Assembly (NCBI RefSeq): GCF_020026455.1
Contig: NZ_JAHHQJ010000001.1
Coordinates: 248,001 to 312,000 of the forward strand
Reading direction: 5' to 3'
Origin: Alistipes sp.
GTDB taxonomy: Bacteria; Bacteroidota; Bacteroidia; Bacteroidales; Rikenellaceae
Length of the DNA stretch: 64,000 nucleotides
Of the stretch, positions 43,573 to 51,371 are shown in pieces (position 1 is the first letter of the stretch; the number at the start of each line of letters is the position of its first letter). The notes under the pieces were generated by a model that was not told the origin of the DNA, did no database searches, and saw only the letters and a list, made by a program, of their open reading frames with translations. A program made the position numbers and the translations under genes.

Positions 43573-44487
43573 ATGGCAGCACTCAACACACTCCTTCTTC
43601 TGCTGGCGGCCCTGGCCATTCCGGGACTGATCAACCGCACCCGGGCGCTGCTCGCGGGCCGCAAGGGCATCCGCTTCGCCCAGCATCTTTACGACGTGCG
43701 CCTGCTGCTGCGCAAGGGCGCCGTCTACTCCCCGACGACGACCGCCGTGTTCCGCGCGGCTCCGTCCGTCATACTCGGCACGGCCCTCGTCGCGGCGCTG
43801 TTCGTCCCCGTGGGCGACCTTCCGCCCGTGCTGTCGTTCGAGGGCGATCTGGTCGCCTTCGCCTACCTCCTGGCCCTGGGCCGCGTGGCTCTGGTCCTCG
43901 CGGCGATGGACACCGGAAGCTCGTTCGAGGGCATGGGCGCCAGCCGCGAAGCCCTCTACGGCGCGCTGGTCGAACCGGCGCTGATGCTCGTCTTCGGCAC
44001 CCTGGCCCTGCTGTCGGGCTATACCTCCTTTGCGGCGATCTTCTCGGACGACACGGTGAACGGCGTGCAGCTGGTCGTCGTGCTGCTGCTGGCGGCCTAC
44101 GTGCTGGTGAAAATCGTCTTCACCGAGGCCGGGCGCGTCCCGGTCGACGACCCCCGCACGCACCTCGAGCTGACGATGATCCACGAGGTGATGTGCCTCG
44201 ACTACTGCGGCGTCGACCTGGCCTATATCAAGATGGGCGGATGGCTCAAGACCGCCGCTCTGTCGATGCTCGCCGCCGATGCCGTCGCCGCGACCTGCTG
44301 TCCCCGCTGGTGGGTGGCGGCTCCGCTCGCGGTGCTCGTCACGGGGCTTTCGGTGGGCATCGTCGAATCGACCCAGGCCCGCAACAAACTCGCCCGCAAC
44401 ACCACCTTCATCCTCACCATCGCGGCACTGGCCGCCCTCGTGTTCTTCACGGGCTACCTGCTGCAACTTAACATCGGTCTGCAATGA
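43573..44487 (+). CDS. hyfC: HyfC/NuoH-like membrane subunit
   Basis: A 304-residue membrane protein with about 8 helices, homologous to NuoH/HycD/HyfC, which links the membrane arm to the peripheral arm. The conserved cytoplasmic loop FTEAGRVPVDDPRTHLELTMIHE is intact, including acidic residues important for coupling in complex I. The ATG is one base after the hyfB stop, and the stop overlaps hyfE by ATGA. Confidence 0.88.
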   Translation: MAALNTLLLLLAALAIPGLINRTRALLAGRKGIRFAQHLYDVRLLLRKGAVYSPTTTAVFRAAPSVILGTALVAALFVPVGDLPPVLSFEGDLVAFAYLLALGRVALVLAAMDTGSSFEGMGASREALYGALVEPALMLVFGTLALLSGYTSFAAIFSDDTVNGVQLVVVLLLAAYVLVKIVFTEAGRVPVDDPRTHLELTMIHEVMCLDYCGVDLAYIKMGGWLKTAALSMLAADAVAATCCPRWWVAAPLAVLVTGLSVGIVESTQARNKLARNTTFILTIAALAALVFFTGYLLQLNIGLQ

Positions 44488-45113
44488 TACTTCCGCTGAT
44501 CATCCTCTATGTCGTGACGCTCGTCTACCTGGCGATCACCGAGCGTTTCCGCAACTTCGCCTCGCTGATCGGTCTTCAGGGATGGCTGCTGTTCGCCGTC
44601 GCCCTGGTGCGGCTGCACGCCATCAACCCCGCCGAGCTGGTCTTCATCAGCCTCGAAACCCTGCTTTTCAAGGGGATTCTCGTCCCGGGACTGCTTTTCG
44701 CCGTCATCCGCCGCACGAAGATCAACCGGGTTTCGCACCCCGGCTCCACCCAGTCCGGTTCGCTGCTTCTGTCGCTCGTGGCGCTGGCCGTGAGCGCCTC
44801 GGTCACCTATTACATCGCCGATACGACCATCGACCTGGTGTTCTTCGGCGTGGCCTTCTACTCGCTGCTCAGCGGCCTGATCCTGATCGTCATGCGCCGC
44901 AGGATCTTCTCCCACATGGTCGGCTTTCTGGTCATCGAGAACGGAGTGTTCCTCTTTTCGACGGCCATCGGCGTCGAGATGCCGCTGCTGATCAACTTCG
45001 CCATCCTGCTCGACATCCTCATCTCGGTGCTGATGCTGGGCATCTTCTTCACCAAAATCGACGGCAAGTTCCACGCCGACGATGCCGATTCACTCACCAA
45101 CGTAAAGGATTGA
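44484..45113 (+). CDS. hyfE: HyfE/NuoK-like membrane subunit
   Basis: A 209-residue protein with about 6-7 hydrophobic helices. The C-terminal half (VGFLVIENGVFLFSTAIGVEMPLLINFAILLDIL) matches the HyfE/NuoK pattern, with the conserved membrane Glu in the IENG motif and a second in GVEMP. Small ion-translocating subunit; position in the operon agrees with HyfE. Confidence 0.85.
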   Translation: MILPLIILYVVTLVYLAITERFRNFASLIGLQGWLLFAVALVRLHAINPAELVFISLETLLFKGILVPGLLFAVIRRTKINRVSHPGSTQSGSLLLSLVALAVSASVTYYIADTTIDLVFFGVAFYSLLSGLILIVMRRRIFSHMVGFLVIENGVFLFSTAIGVEMPLLINFAILLDILISVLMLGIFFTKIDGKFHADDADSLTNVKD

Positions 45114-45117
45114 CGCC

Positions 45118-46518
45118 ATGATCTGCTACCTCATTTTCAGCGTCCTCATCGCGGCTGCGGCCTTCACGGTCCGCCGCCGGAGCCTGCTGCGCCTCACGGG
45201 CGCGGCCTTCTACGCCGTGCAGGCGGCCTTCGCCGTGTGGATCGTCGCCGGAGGGCTCTACGGCCGGACTTCGGCCGAGTGGTTTGCCTTCGACGCCGCG
45301 GGCACGCTCTTCTACTGCCTGCTCTGCATCGTCTCCGCCTTCGCCTTCTTCCACTCGAGGGCCAGTATCCTCGACTGCGACCTGCGCCAGACCCGCACCT
45401 ACGCGGGCCTGCTGATGCTCCTGACCACCGCCATCGCGGGTGCTTATTTCGCCTCGAACCTCGCCGTGACATGGATCTTCCTCGAAGCCACCACGCTCTG
45501 CTCGGCGGGTATCGTCTACCACCGCCGCACGGCCCAGGCGCTGGAAGCGGCGTGGAAATACGTCTTCGTCTGCTCGACGGGCATCGCCATGGCCTATCTG
45601 GGCATCCTGCTGCTGGCCGCCGCCACCAACTGCGAGTCGCTCGACTACGCCACCGTCGCCGCCGCGGCCCCGGGCGGCAGCGCCCTCTACCTGAAGACGG
45701 CCTTTCTGCTGATCCTCTGCGGTTACAGCTGCAAGGCCGAGCTCTTCCCGCTCTATACCGTGGGCGTCGACGCCAACTTTGCCGCCCCGGCCCCGGCCTC
45801 GGCGCTGATCTCCACCGGACTGGTCAACGCCGGGTTTCTGGCGCTGCTGCGGGTCTACAAACTGCTTGCCGCCACCGAAGTCTTCCCCTGGGTGAAATCC
45901 GTGCTGCTGCTCGTCGGCGTGCTGTCGCTGGTGGTCGGCGCGCTGTTCCTGCGGCGCACCAACAACTACAAACGCTTCCTTTCCTATTCCACGGTCGAGA
46001 ACATGGGTATTGCGGCCATCGGACTGGGCATCGGGGGCATCGGGGTCTGGGCCGCCGTGTTCCATGTCGTCTGCCATACGCTCATCAAGAGCAGCCTCTT
46101 CCTGCAGATCGCCGTCGTGCGTCAGGTCTACGGCAACTACCGTATCAACCGCATCGGCGACTACATCCAAATCAACCGTGTGGGTGCCGTGGGACTGCTC
46201 ACGGGCATGGTCGTGCTGGTGGCCTTCCCGCCCTCGCCGCTGTTCCTCTCCGAGCTGATGATCCTCAAGCAAACCGTCGCCGACGGCCGCTGGTGGCTCG
46301 TCACGGGCATCATGCTGCTGCTGTGCCTGGTCATCTACTTCTTCTGCTCGCGCCTGCTGCGCCTCTGCTACCAGCCCCGGCAGGACGAACTGCATCCCTC
46401 GGCTACCGACCGCGCCCTGTCGTGGTCGGCCCTCTCGCTGCTTGTCGCCGCCATCGGACTGGGGCTTTGGCAGCCTGCCTTTTTCCGCGAACTGATCGAC
46501 CGAATCGCATCGCTATGA
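45118..46518 (+). CDS. hyfF: HyfF/NuoN-like antiporter subunit
   Basis: A 466-residue, ~14-helix NuoL/M/N-type subunit. The helix-5 Glu is in TWIFLEATTLCSAGIVYHRR, the helix-7 Lys in GYSCKAELFPLYTVGVDANF, and the later Lys in HTLIKSSLFLQI. The second predicted ion channel of the complex. It starts four bases after hyfE; its stop overlaps the next ATG (ATGA). Confidence 0.87.
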   Translation: MICYLIFSVLIAAAAFTVRRRSLLRLTGAAFYAVQAAFAVWIVAGGLYGRTSAEWFAFDAAGTLFYCLLCIVSAFAFFHSRASILDCDLRQTRTYAGLLMLLTTAIAGAYFASNLAVTWIFLEATTLCSAGIVYHRRTAQALEAAWKYVFVCSTGIAMAYLGILLLAAATNCESLDYATVAAAAPGGSALYLKTAFLLILCGYSCKAELFPLYTVGVDANFAAPAPASALISTGLVNAGFLALLRVYKLLAATEVFPWVKSVLLLVGVLSLVVGALFLRRTNNYKRFLSYSTVENMGIAAIGLGIGGIGVWAAVFHVVCHTLIKSSLFLQIAVVRQVYGNYRINRIGDYIQINRVGAVGLLTGMVVLVAFPPSPLFLSELMILKQTVADGRWWLVTGIMLLLCLVIYFFCSRLLRLCYQPRQDELHPSATDRALSWSALSLLVAAIGLGLWQPAFFRELIDRIASL

Positions 46519-48038
46519 ATTACCATGTAACCGACAATACCGGCGCCTGCGTTGCGCTGAACGACATCCCCGAAGTCTCCTACGCGGCCTTCTACGAGGA
46601 TCTGCGCCTTAAACTCTCCGACGCACGTTACCATGTGGCCCACTATTTCGCCCTCCCGTCGGGCGACCGCATGCGTTTCTTCCTGCTGCTGCTCGACGAC
46701 GTTGAGCACCGCGTGCTCCTCGCTTCGCACGCTTCGGACTACTACGACGAGACGGTGCTCCCCTCGCTCACGGCCCTGCATCCGCAGATGCATCCCTTCG
46801 AGCGCGACATCTCGGAACGCTACGGCATCCGTTTCGATGGCATGCCGTGGCCCAAGCCGCTGCGCTTCCCTGCCGGGCGCTACGACCGCAATAGTTCGAT
46901 CGAGAACTATCCCTTCTACACGATGGAGGGGCGTTCGTTGCACGAGGTCAACGTCGGCCCGATCCATGCCGGCGTCATCGAGCCGGGAGCCTTCCGCTTC
47001 ATCTGCAACGGCGAGCAGGTCCTGCACCTCGAAATCGCGCTGGGCTACCAGCACCGGGGTGTCGAGACGGCCTTCGAATCCACCGGAAACCGCCTGCGGC
47101 AGATGTGCCTTGCGGAGTCCGTCGCCGGAGACAGCGCCGTGGCGCATGCCACGGCCTTCGCACGGGCCGTCGAGAAACTCGCCTGCCGTGAGGTCCCGGA
47201 CTCGCTGGAGCGCGAACGTGCCGTGGCCCTCGAGCTCGAACGCATGGCCATGCAGATCGCCGACACAGGCGCCCTCTGCATGGATGTGGGCTACCAGTTG
47301 GGGCAGGTGGCTTCGGAGGCCTTGCGTACCATGACCATCAACACCACTCAGGCGTGGTGCGGCAACCGCTTCGGCAAGGGGCTGATACGTCCCCTCGGCA
47401 CCAACCATCCGCTGACGGCCGAAAAGGCGGCGATGATCCGCCGCAACGTCCGCGAAATAGCCCGTCGCTACGACGAAGTGCGCCGCGACATCAAGTCGTC
47501 GCCCTCGCTGCTGGCCCGCTTCGAGCAGTGCGGCATCGTTCCGCGCGACGAGATGCAGCGCATCGGCGGCGTGGGCCAGGCGGCCCGTGCAAGCGGTCTG
47601 GGGCGTGACATCCGCACGTCGCACCCCTGGGGCGTCTTCGCCGGGGAGCTGCACCACGAGAGCGTCGTCAAAACGCAGGGCGACGTGATGGCCCGGCTGA
47701 TGGTGCGCAGCCGCGAGGTGCTGCAATCGGCCGGATACATTGACCGCCTGCTCGACGGCTTCGGGGCGGAATGCGCGGATGCCGGAACGCCGCATCCGGA
47801 CTATGCGGCGCCGCTGGCGCCTCAGTCGCTTGCCTTCGGACTGGTCGAGGGATGGCGCGGCGAGACCTGCCACGTGCTCCTGACCGATGCCGGGGGCCGC
47901 ATCGCCGCCGCCCGCATCAAGGACCCGAGCCTCCACAACTGGCTGGCCCTCGCCCTTGCCGTGCGCGGCGAGGGGATCTCCGACTTCCCGATCTGCAACA
48001 AGAGTTTCAACCTCTCCTATTGCGGTCATGATTTATGA
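46515..48038 (+). CDS. HyfG/EhrL-like large subunit (NuoC-NuoD fusion) lacking all NiFe ligands
   Basis: A 507-residue fusion of a NuoC-like domain (about 1-125, ending HPFERDISERYGIRFDGMPW) and a NuoD/hydrogenase-large domain (about 135-507, VNVGPIHAGVIEPGAFRF onward). In group-4 NiFe hydrogenases the metal is held by two CxxC motifs. The first region reads AESVAGDSAVAH (residues 200-211), so the Cys pair is Ala204/Ser207. The last region reads SFNLSYCGHDL, aligning Ser501 and Gly504 to the second pair, with only a displaced Cys503. Hydrogenase activity is therefore not expected. The fold, the neighbouring membrane arm and the C-terminal layout are otherwise preserved, as in energy-converting-hydrogenase-related (Ehr) complexes. 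Confidence 0.86.
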   Translation: MNYHVTDNTGACVALNDIPEVSYAAFYEDLRLKLSDARYHVAHYFALPSGDRMRFFLLLLDDVEHRVLLASHASDYYDETVLPSLTALHPQMHPFERDISERYGIRFDGMPWPKPLRFPAGRYDRNSSIENYPFYTMEGRSLHEVNVGPIHAGVIEPGAFRFICNGEQVLHLEIALGYQHRGVETAFESTGNRLRQMCLAESVAGDSAVAHATAFARAVEKLACREVPDSLERERAVALELERMAMQIADTGALCMDVGYQLGQVASEALRTMTINTTQAWCGNRFGKGLIRPLGTNHPLTAEKAAMIRRNVREIARRYDEVRRDIKSSPSLLARFEQCGIVPRDEMQRIGGVGQAARASGLGRDIRTSHPWGVFAGELHHESVVKTQGDVMARLMVRSREVLQSAGYIDRLLDGFGAECADAGTPHPDYAAPLAPQSLAFGLVEGWRGETCHVLLTDAGGRIAAARIKDPSLHNWLALALAVRGEGISDFPICNKSFNLSYCGHDL

Positions 48039-48056
48039 TTTTTAATGCTTAATTTT
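48038..48056 (+). repeat. Short intergenic repeat, copy 1
   Basis: ATTTTTAATGCTTAATTTT, directly upstream of the ferredoxin-HyfI gene; copy 2 is upstream of mutS2 (58729-58747) with one mismatch. Confidence 0.6.
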
Positions 48057-48062
48057 GCGGAT

Positions 48063-48827
48063 ATGATCTTTCCGAAAATAAAGGTGCTGCACAGCCACGG
48101 ACGGCAGGCCATCCCCGACCTCGACGCCGTGGAGCTGACCCCGGAATTCCGGGGCCGTCCCTGCCTGACCGAGACGCCGGACACCGGCGACGCCGTGCGT
48201 GCGGCCGCCGTCTGCCCCACGGGGGCCTTCACGGCCGCGCCCCTTGCGCTCGACTTGGGCCGCTGCCTCTTCTGCGGCGAATGCGCGCGTGTCGCGCCCC
48301 GCAACGTCCGTTTCACCAACGATTACCGCATCGGCTCTCCCACGCGCGAAGGTCTGGTCGTCCGTCCGGGCGACACCCGCGTGGCCTTCGACCCGGAGCA
48401 GGTGCGCCTCGAGATCCGCCGTTGCTTCTCCCGGGCGCTCCAGCTGCGCGAAGTCTCGGCCGGGGGCGATGCGTCGGTCGAAATGGAGCTGGGCGCCACG
48501 GGCAATGTGAACTTCGACCTTGGCCGCTTCGGCATCGGCTTCACGGCCTCGCCGCGCCATGCCGACGGCGTGGTGATCTCCGGTCCCGTCACGGCCAACA
48601 TGGCCGAGGCGCTGGAAATCTGCTACGACGCCGTTGCGGAGCCCAAAATCCTCGTCGCCTGCGGCTCGGAAGCCTGCTCGGGCGGCCTGTTCGCCGACAG
48701 CCGCGCTGTCGACCGCACGTTCTTCGACACCCACACCCCGGACCTCTGGCTGCCCGGCACCCCGACCCATCCGATGACCTACATCGACGGGATGATGAAC
48801 CTCCTGGGCCGCAAAAAACGCCAGTAA
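48063..48827 (+). CDS. Ferredoxin domain-HyfI (NuoB-like) fusion with one predicted Fe-S cluster
   Basis: 254 residues: an N-terminal HyfH/HycF-like ferredoxin part (about 1-105) fused to a NuoB/HyfI small subunit (about 115-254). Ferredoxin motif I keeps only its last Cys (C51, VCPTGA); motif II keeps C68, C71, C74 but has Ala78 in place of its last Cys. Those four residues are the set that binds one cluster in 2[4Fe-4S] ferredoxins. In the NuoB part the N2 ligands are replaced: SAGGDASVEMEL for the CxxC pair, ACGSEACSGG for the third, LPGTPTHP for the fourth. FGIGFTASPRHADGVVISGPV confirms the family. ATG 48063 is preferred over 48045, which lies in an intergenic repeat. Confidence 0.82.
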   Translation: MIFPKIKVLHSHGRQAIPDLDAVELTPEFRGRPCLTETPDTGDAVRAAAVCPTGAFTAAPLALDLGRCLFCGECARVAPRNVRFTNDYRIGSPTREGLVVRPGDTRVAFDPEQVRLEIRRCFSRALQLREVSAGGDASVEMELGATGNVNFDLGRFGIGFTASPRHADGVVISGPVTANMAEALEICYDAVAEPKILVACGSEACSGGLFADSRAVDRTFFDTHTPDLWLPGTPTHPMTYIDGMMNLLGRKKRQ

Positions 48828-49375
48828 TGATGCCGCGCCTTGCAACCATTTTCGGCTCGTTCCTGAAAATCGGGATGTTCACCTTCGGGGGAGGCTACGC
48901 CATGCTGCCGCTGATCGAGAGGGAGCTGATCACCAGACGCAGGTGGCTCGAACCGAAGGAGTTCCTCGACCTGCTGACCCTCGCGCAGTCGGTCCCCGGC
49001 CCGATTGCCGTCAACACATCGGTCTTCGTGGGCTACAAGGTCCGCGGACTGCGCGGCGCGGCCGCAGCCCTGCTGGGTACGGTGGTGCCGTCGTTCGTCA
49101 TCATCCTCGTGATCGCCCTCTTCTTTGCGGGCATCCGCCAGAATCCGGTCGTCGACGCTGCCTTCAAGGGCATGCGTCCGGCTGTTGTGGCGCTGATCAT
49201 CGGCCCGGTGCTCTCGCTCTCCCGCGGCATGCACTGGACGATGGCGGCCGTCATCGCGGTCTCGGCGCTGGCCATCTGGTGGCTCGACTGGTCGCCGGTC
49301 CTGATGCTCGCCGCAGCCGCCCTGCTGGGCATGGCCTGGGAGCTGACAATCGCTGAACGGGCGGGACGGAAATAA
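48827..49375 (+). CDS. Half-size chromate-family transporter, first of a pair
   Basis: A 182-residue protein of the chromate transporter (CHR) family, short-chain form with about 6 helices. The hallmark GMFTFGGGYAMLPLIERELI and LAQSVPGPIAVNTSVFVGYK are both present. Short CHR proteins are usually encoded in pairs that act together; the partner follows at 49611. The ATG overlaps the TAA of the ferredoxin-HyfI gene, so it is transcribed with the Ehr-like genes. Substrate is unproven; family name derives from chromate efflux. Confidence 0.86.
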   Translation: MMPRLATIFGSFLKIGMFTFGGGYAMLPLIERELITRRRWLEPKEFLDLLTLAQSVPGPIAVNTSVFVGYKVRGLRGAAAALLGTVVPSFVIILVIALFFAGIRQNPVVDAAFKGMRPAVVALIIGPVLSLSRGMHWTMAAVIAVSALAIWWLDWSPVLMLAAAALLGMAWELTIAERAGRK

Positions 49376-49610
49376 CCCCGGTCTCGGCCCTCCGCCCGCG
49401 CAACAAGCCCCTGCCCGTGCAACAAGTCCTCCGCCCGCGTGCGACCCTCCCCCTGCCTGAACCGGCGGGGCCGAGAGCCGGACAGAGCCGGACAGGGCAG
49501 ATAGGGCAGGGCAGAACGACACAGGACCGGGCAGGGCAGGGGAGCCGCGACCGCAAGCCGCGATGATGCCCGAAGCGAATGCAAGACGATGCAACAAACA
49601 ACAAAACGCT
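49376..49610. repeat. Low-complexity gap between the two chromate-family genes
   Basis: Repeats of CGCCCGCGCAACAAG / TGCCCGTGCAACAAG, followed by GGACAGAGCC-GGACAGGGCAGATAGGGCAGGGCAG, built from GGGCAG units. No coding signal. Confidence 0.5.
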
Positions 49611-50183
49611 ATGATCCTCTGGCAACTCTTCATATCCTACCTTAAGATCGGATTCTTCGGATTCGGTGGCGGTTATGCCATGCTGTCGCTGATCCAGTAT
49701 GAAGTGGTCGTGCACCACCAGTGGATGACCGCTGCTGAATTTGCCGACATTGTGGCCGTGTCGCAAATCACCCCCGGACCCATTGCCATCAACTCGGCGA
49801 CCTACGTGGGTTACAGCGTCGGCATCCAGACCGGGTACACCTGGTGCGGGATTCTGGGTTCGGCAATCGCCACCTTTGCCGTCTGCCTGCCGTCGCTGAC
49901 GCTGATGATCCTCGTGGCGCGTTTTTTCATGAAACTCAAGGGAAACCGGTTGGTCGAGGGGGCCATGCGCGGCATGCGCCCCGTGGTGATCGGCATGATC
50001 GCCGCCGCAGCCCTGCTGCTGATTTTCCCCCACGGCGACAACCCCGACGACCGGAATTTCGGCGATGTGTGGAGCTGGGTGCTCTTCGGCGGTGTTTTCA
50101 TCGGCTCGTGGCGCAGGGTCAACCCCATCCTGCTGATTGTCCTCTCGGCTGCCGCGGGAATCCTGATTTATTACGTCTTCTGA
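49611..50183 (+). CDS. Half-size chromate-family transporter, second of a pair
   Basis: A 190-residue short-chain CHR protein: IGFFGFGGGYAMLSLIQYEVV and VSQITPGPIAINSATYVGY match the family's two signature regions. About 6 helices. It begins at MILWQLF; an in-frame ATG at 49563 would add 16 unlike-family residues. Paired with the protein at 48827. The pair is split by a 235-bp repeat-rich gap, longer than usual for such pairs, so it may be separately expressed. Confidence 0.86.
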   Translation: MILWQLFISYLKIGFFGFGGGYAMLSLIQYEVVVHHQWMTAAEFADIVAVSQITPGPIAINSATYVGYSVGIQTGYTWCGILGSAIATFAVCLPSLTLMILVARFFMKLKGNRLVEGAMRGMRPVVIGMIAAAALLLIFPHGDNPDDRNFGDVWSWVLFGGVFIGSWRRVNPILLIVLSAAAGILIYYVF

Positions 50184-50417
50184 CACATCCGCAGATCGCC
50201 CCGGAGACAGTCCCGGGCAACTTTGGGCGGCCCCGGATAGTCCCGGATGGCTTCGGATAGTCCCGGGGAGGTTTGGGTTGATTCCGGGCTGCGTTGAATC
50301 GCTCCGGGTCCGCTTGAACTGGCCCGGTCGGTCCAGAAAAAAACAATGCCGCCCGACTGCACCTTGCCGCTTGTGGGGTATCGGGGCATCCGTCGTGCCC
50401 CCCCCCGAAAAACGAGT
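50184..50417. repeat. CCCGGATAG-type repeats in the convergent gap
   Basis: Variants of (G/C)CCCGGATAGT and CCCGGATGGCTTCGGATAGTCCCGGG are repeated three times at 50226-50270. The rest is GC-rich; no terminator was recognised for either flanking gene. Confidence 0.5.
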
Positions 50418-51353
50418 CTACCGCGTAAACCGGTAATAGGTTCCCAGCGGCAGTTGCTTGCCGGCCCGGTCGGTGAAACAGAGTTCGCCCCACTGCTCCT
50501 CGCGCGGAGCGCCGAATGCCTGCCGCACGGCCGTGCGTGCCAGTGTCGACGAGAGGCCCATCGAATAGAGGTTCAGCACCAAAAACGCCCCTCGGGGTTC
50601 GAGCAGCTGCGCGCAGCACTCCAGCATTTCGCCGATGTTGTCCTCCAGAATCCAGCGTTCACCGTCGGCCCCGCGCCCGTAGGCCGGGGGATCGAGGATG
50701 ATTCCGCGGTAGCGGTTGCCGCGGCGCACTTCGCGCCGGACGAATTTCAGTGCATCCTCGACAATCCACCGCACACCCTCCAGACCGCTCAACTCCATGT
50801 TCTCGCGCGACCAGGTCACCACCTGCCTGACCGAATCGACGTGCGTCACCTCGGCCCCGGCAGCCCGTGCCGCGAGAGTCGCGCCGCCCGTATAGGCGAA
50901 GAGGTTCAGCACCTTGGGAGCGCTACCTCGCGCATCACCCGAATTGACGGCCGCAGCGTGTTCATCACCAGGCGATTCCACTCCGGACAAGGCCCGGCAG
51001 TTGTCGTAGATGAAATTCCAGTTGGCGGCCTGCTCGGGGAAGATGCCCACGTGTTTGAACGACGTGAGCCCCAGACGCATGCGCAGCCGCATCCGCTTGT
51101 AGGCATACTCCACGACCCAGCGGTCGGGCATTCCGGGGGCGAGACGCCACTCGCCCCGCTCGTCGCTGCGCACATCGCGCCGGAACGAAGCGTCGGCCGT
51201 GCGTCGCCACTCCTCTTCGGTGAGCGAGCGCCGCCAGATGGCCTGCGGCTCGGGACGGCGCGTCACATAGCGCCCGAAGCGTTCCAGTTTCTCGAAATCC
51301 CCCGTGTCGAGGAGTTCATAATCCCCGAAATCGGGCGTCAGCTGTTCCTGCAT
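50418..51353 (-). CDS. Class I SAM-dependent methyltransferase (RlmI/RlmK-like)
   Basis: A 311-residue Rossmann methyltransferase related to the 23S rRNA m5C enzyme RlmI. The SAM site is VLNLFAYTGGATLAARAAGA (about 150-169), then THVDSVRQVVTWSREN (motif II) and the catalytic/target motif IILDPPAYGRG (about 223-233). N-terminal 90 residues contain a PUA-less leader, unlike full-length RlmI. Probably an rRNA methyltransferase; exact base unknown. It lies 18 bp downstream of the U32 gene, in the same operon. Confidence 0.83.
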   Translation of the reverse strand: MQEQLTPDFGDYELLDTGDFEKLERFGRYVTRRPEPQAIWRRSLTEEEWRRTADASFRRDVRSDERGEWRLAPGMPDRWVVEYAYKRMRLRMRLGLTSFKHVGIFPEQAANWNFIYDNCRALSGVESPGDEHAAAVNSGDARGSAPKVLNLFAYTGGATLAARAAGAEVTHVDSVRQVVTWSRENMELSGLEGVRWIVEDALKFVRREVRRGNRYRGIILDPPAYGRGADGERWILEDNIGEMLECCAQLLEPRGAFLVLNLYSMGLSSTLARTAVRQAFGAPREEQWGELCFTDRAGKQLPLGTYYRFTR

Positions 51354-51371
51354 GGCTTGTTTTATAAATGG

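Noticed and set aside
48045..48062. Upstream ATG as the start of the ferredoxin-HyfI fusion
   Set aside because: It lies within an intergenic repeat also found before mutS2; family proteins begin close to IFPKIKVLHSHGRQ.
41583..48827. A functional H2-evolving formate hydrogenlyase (Hyf)
   Set aside because: All NiFe ligands and N2 ligands are replaced, and no maturation gene or formate dehydrogenase is nearby.
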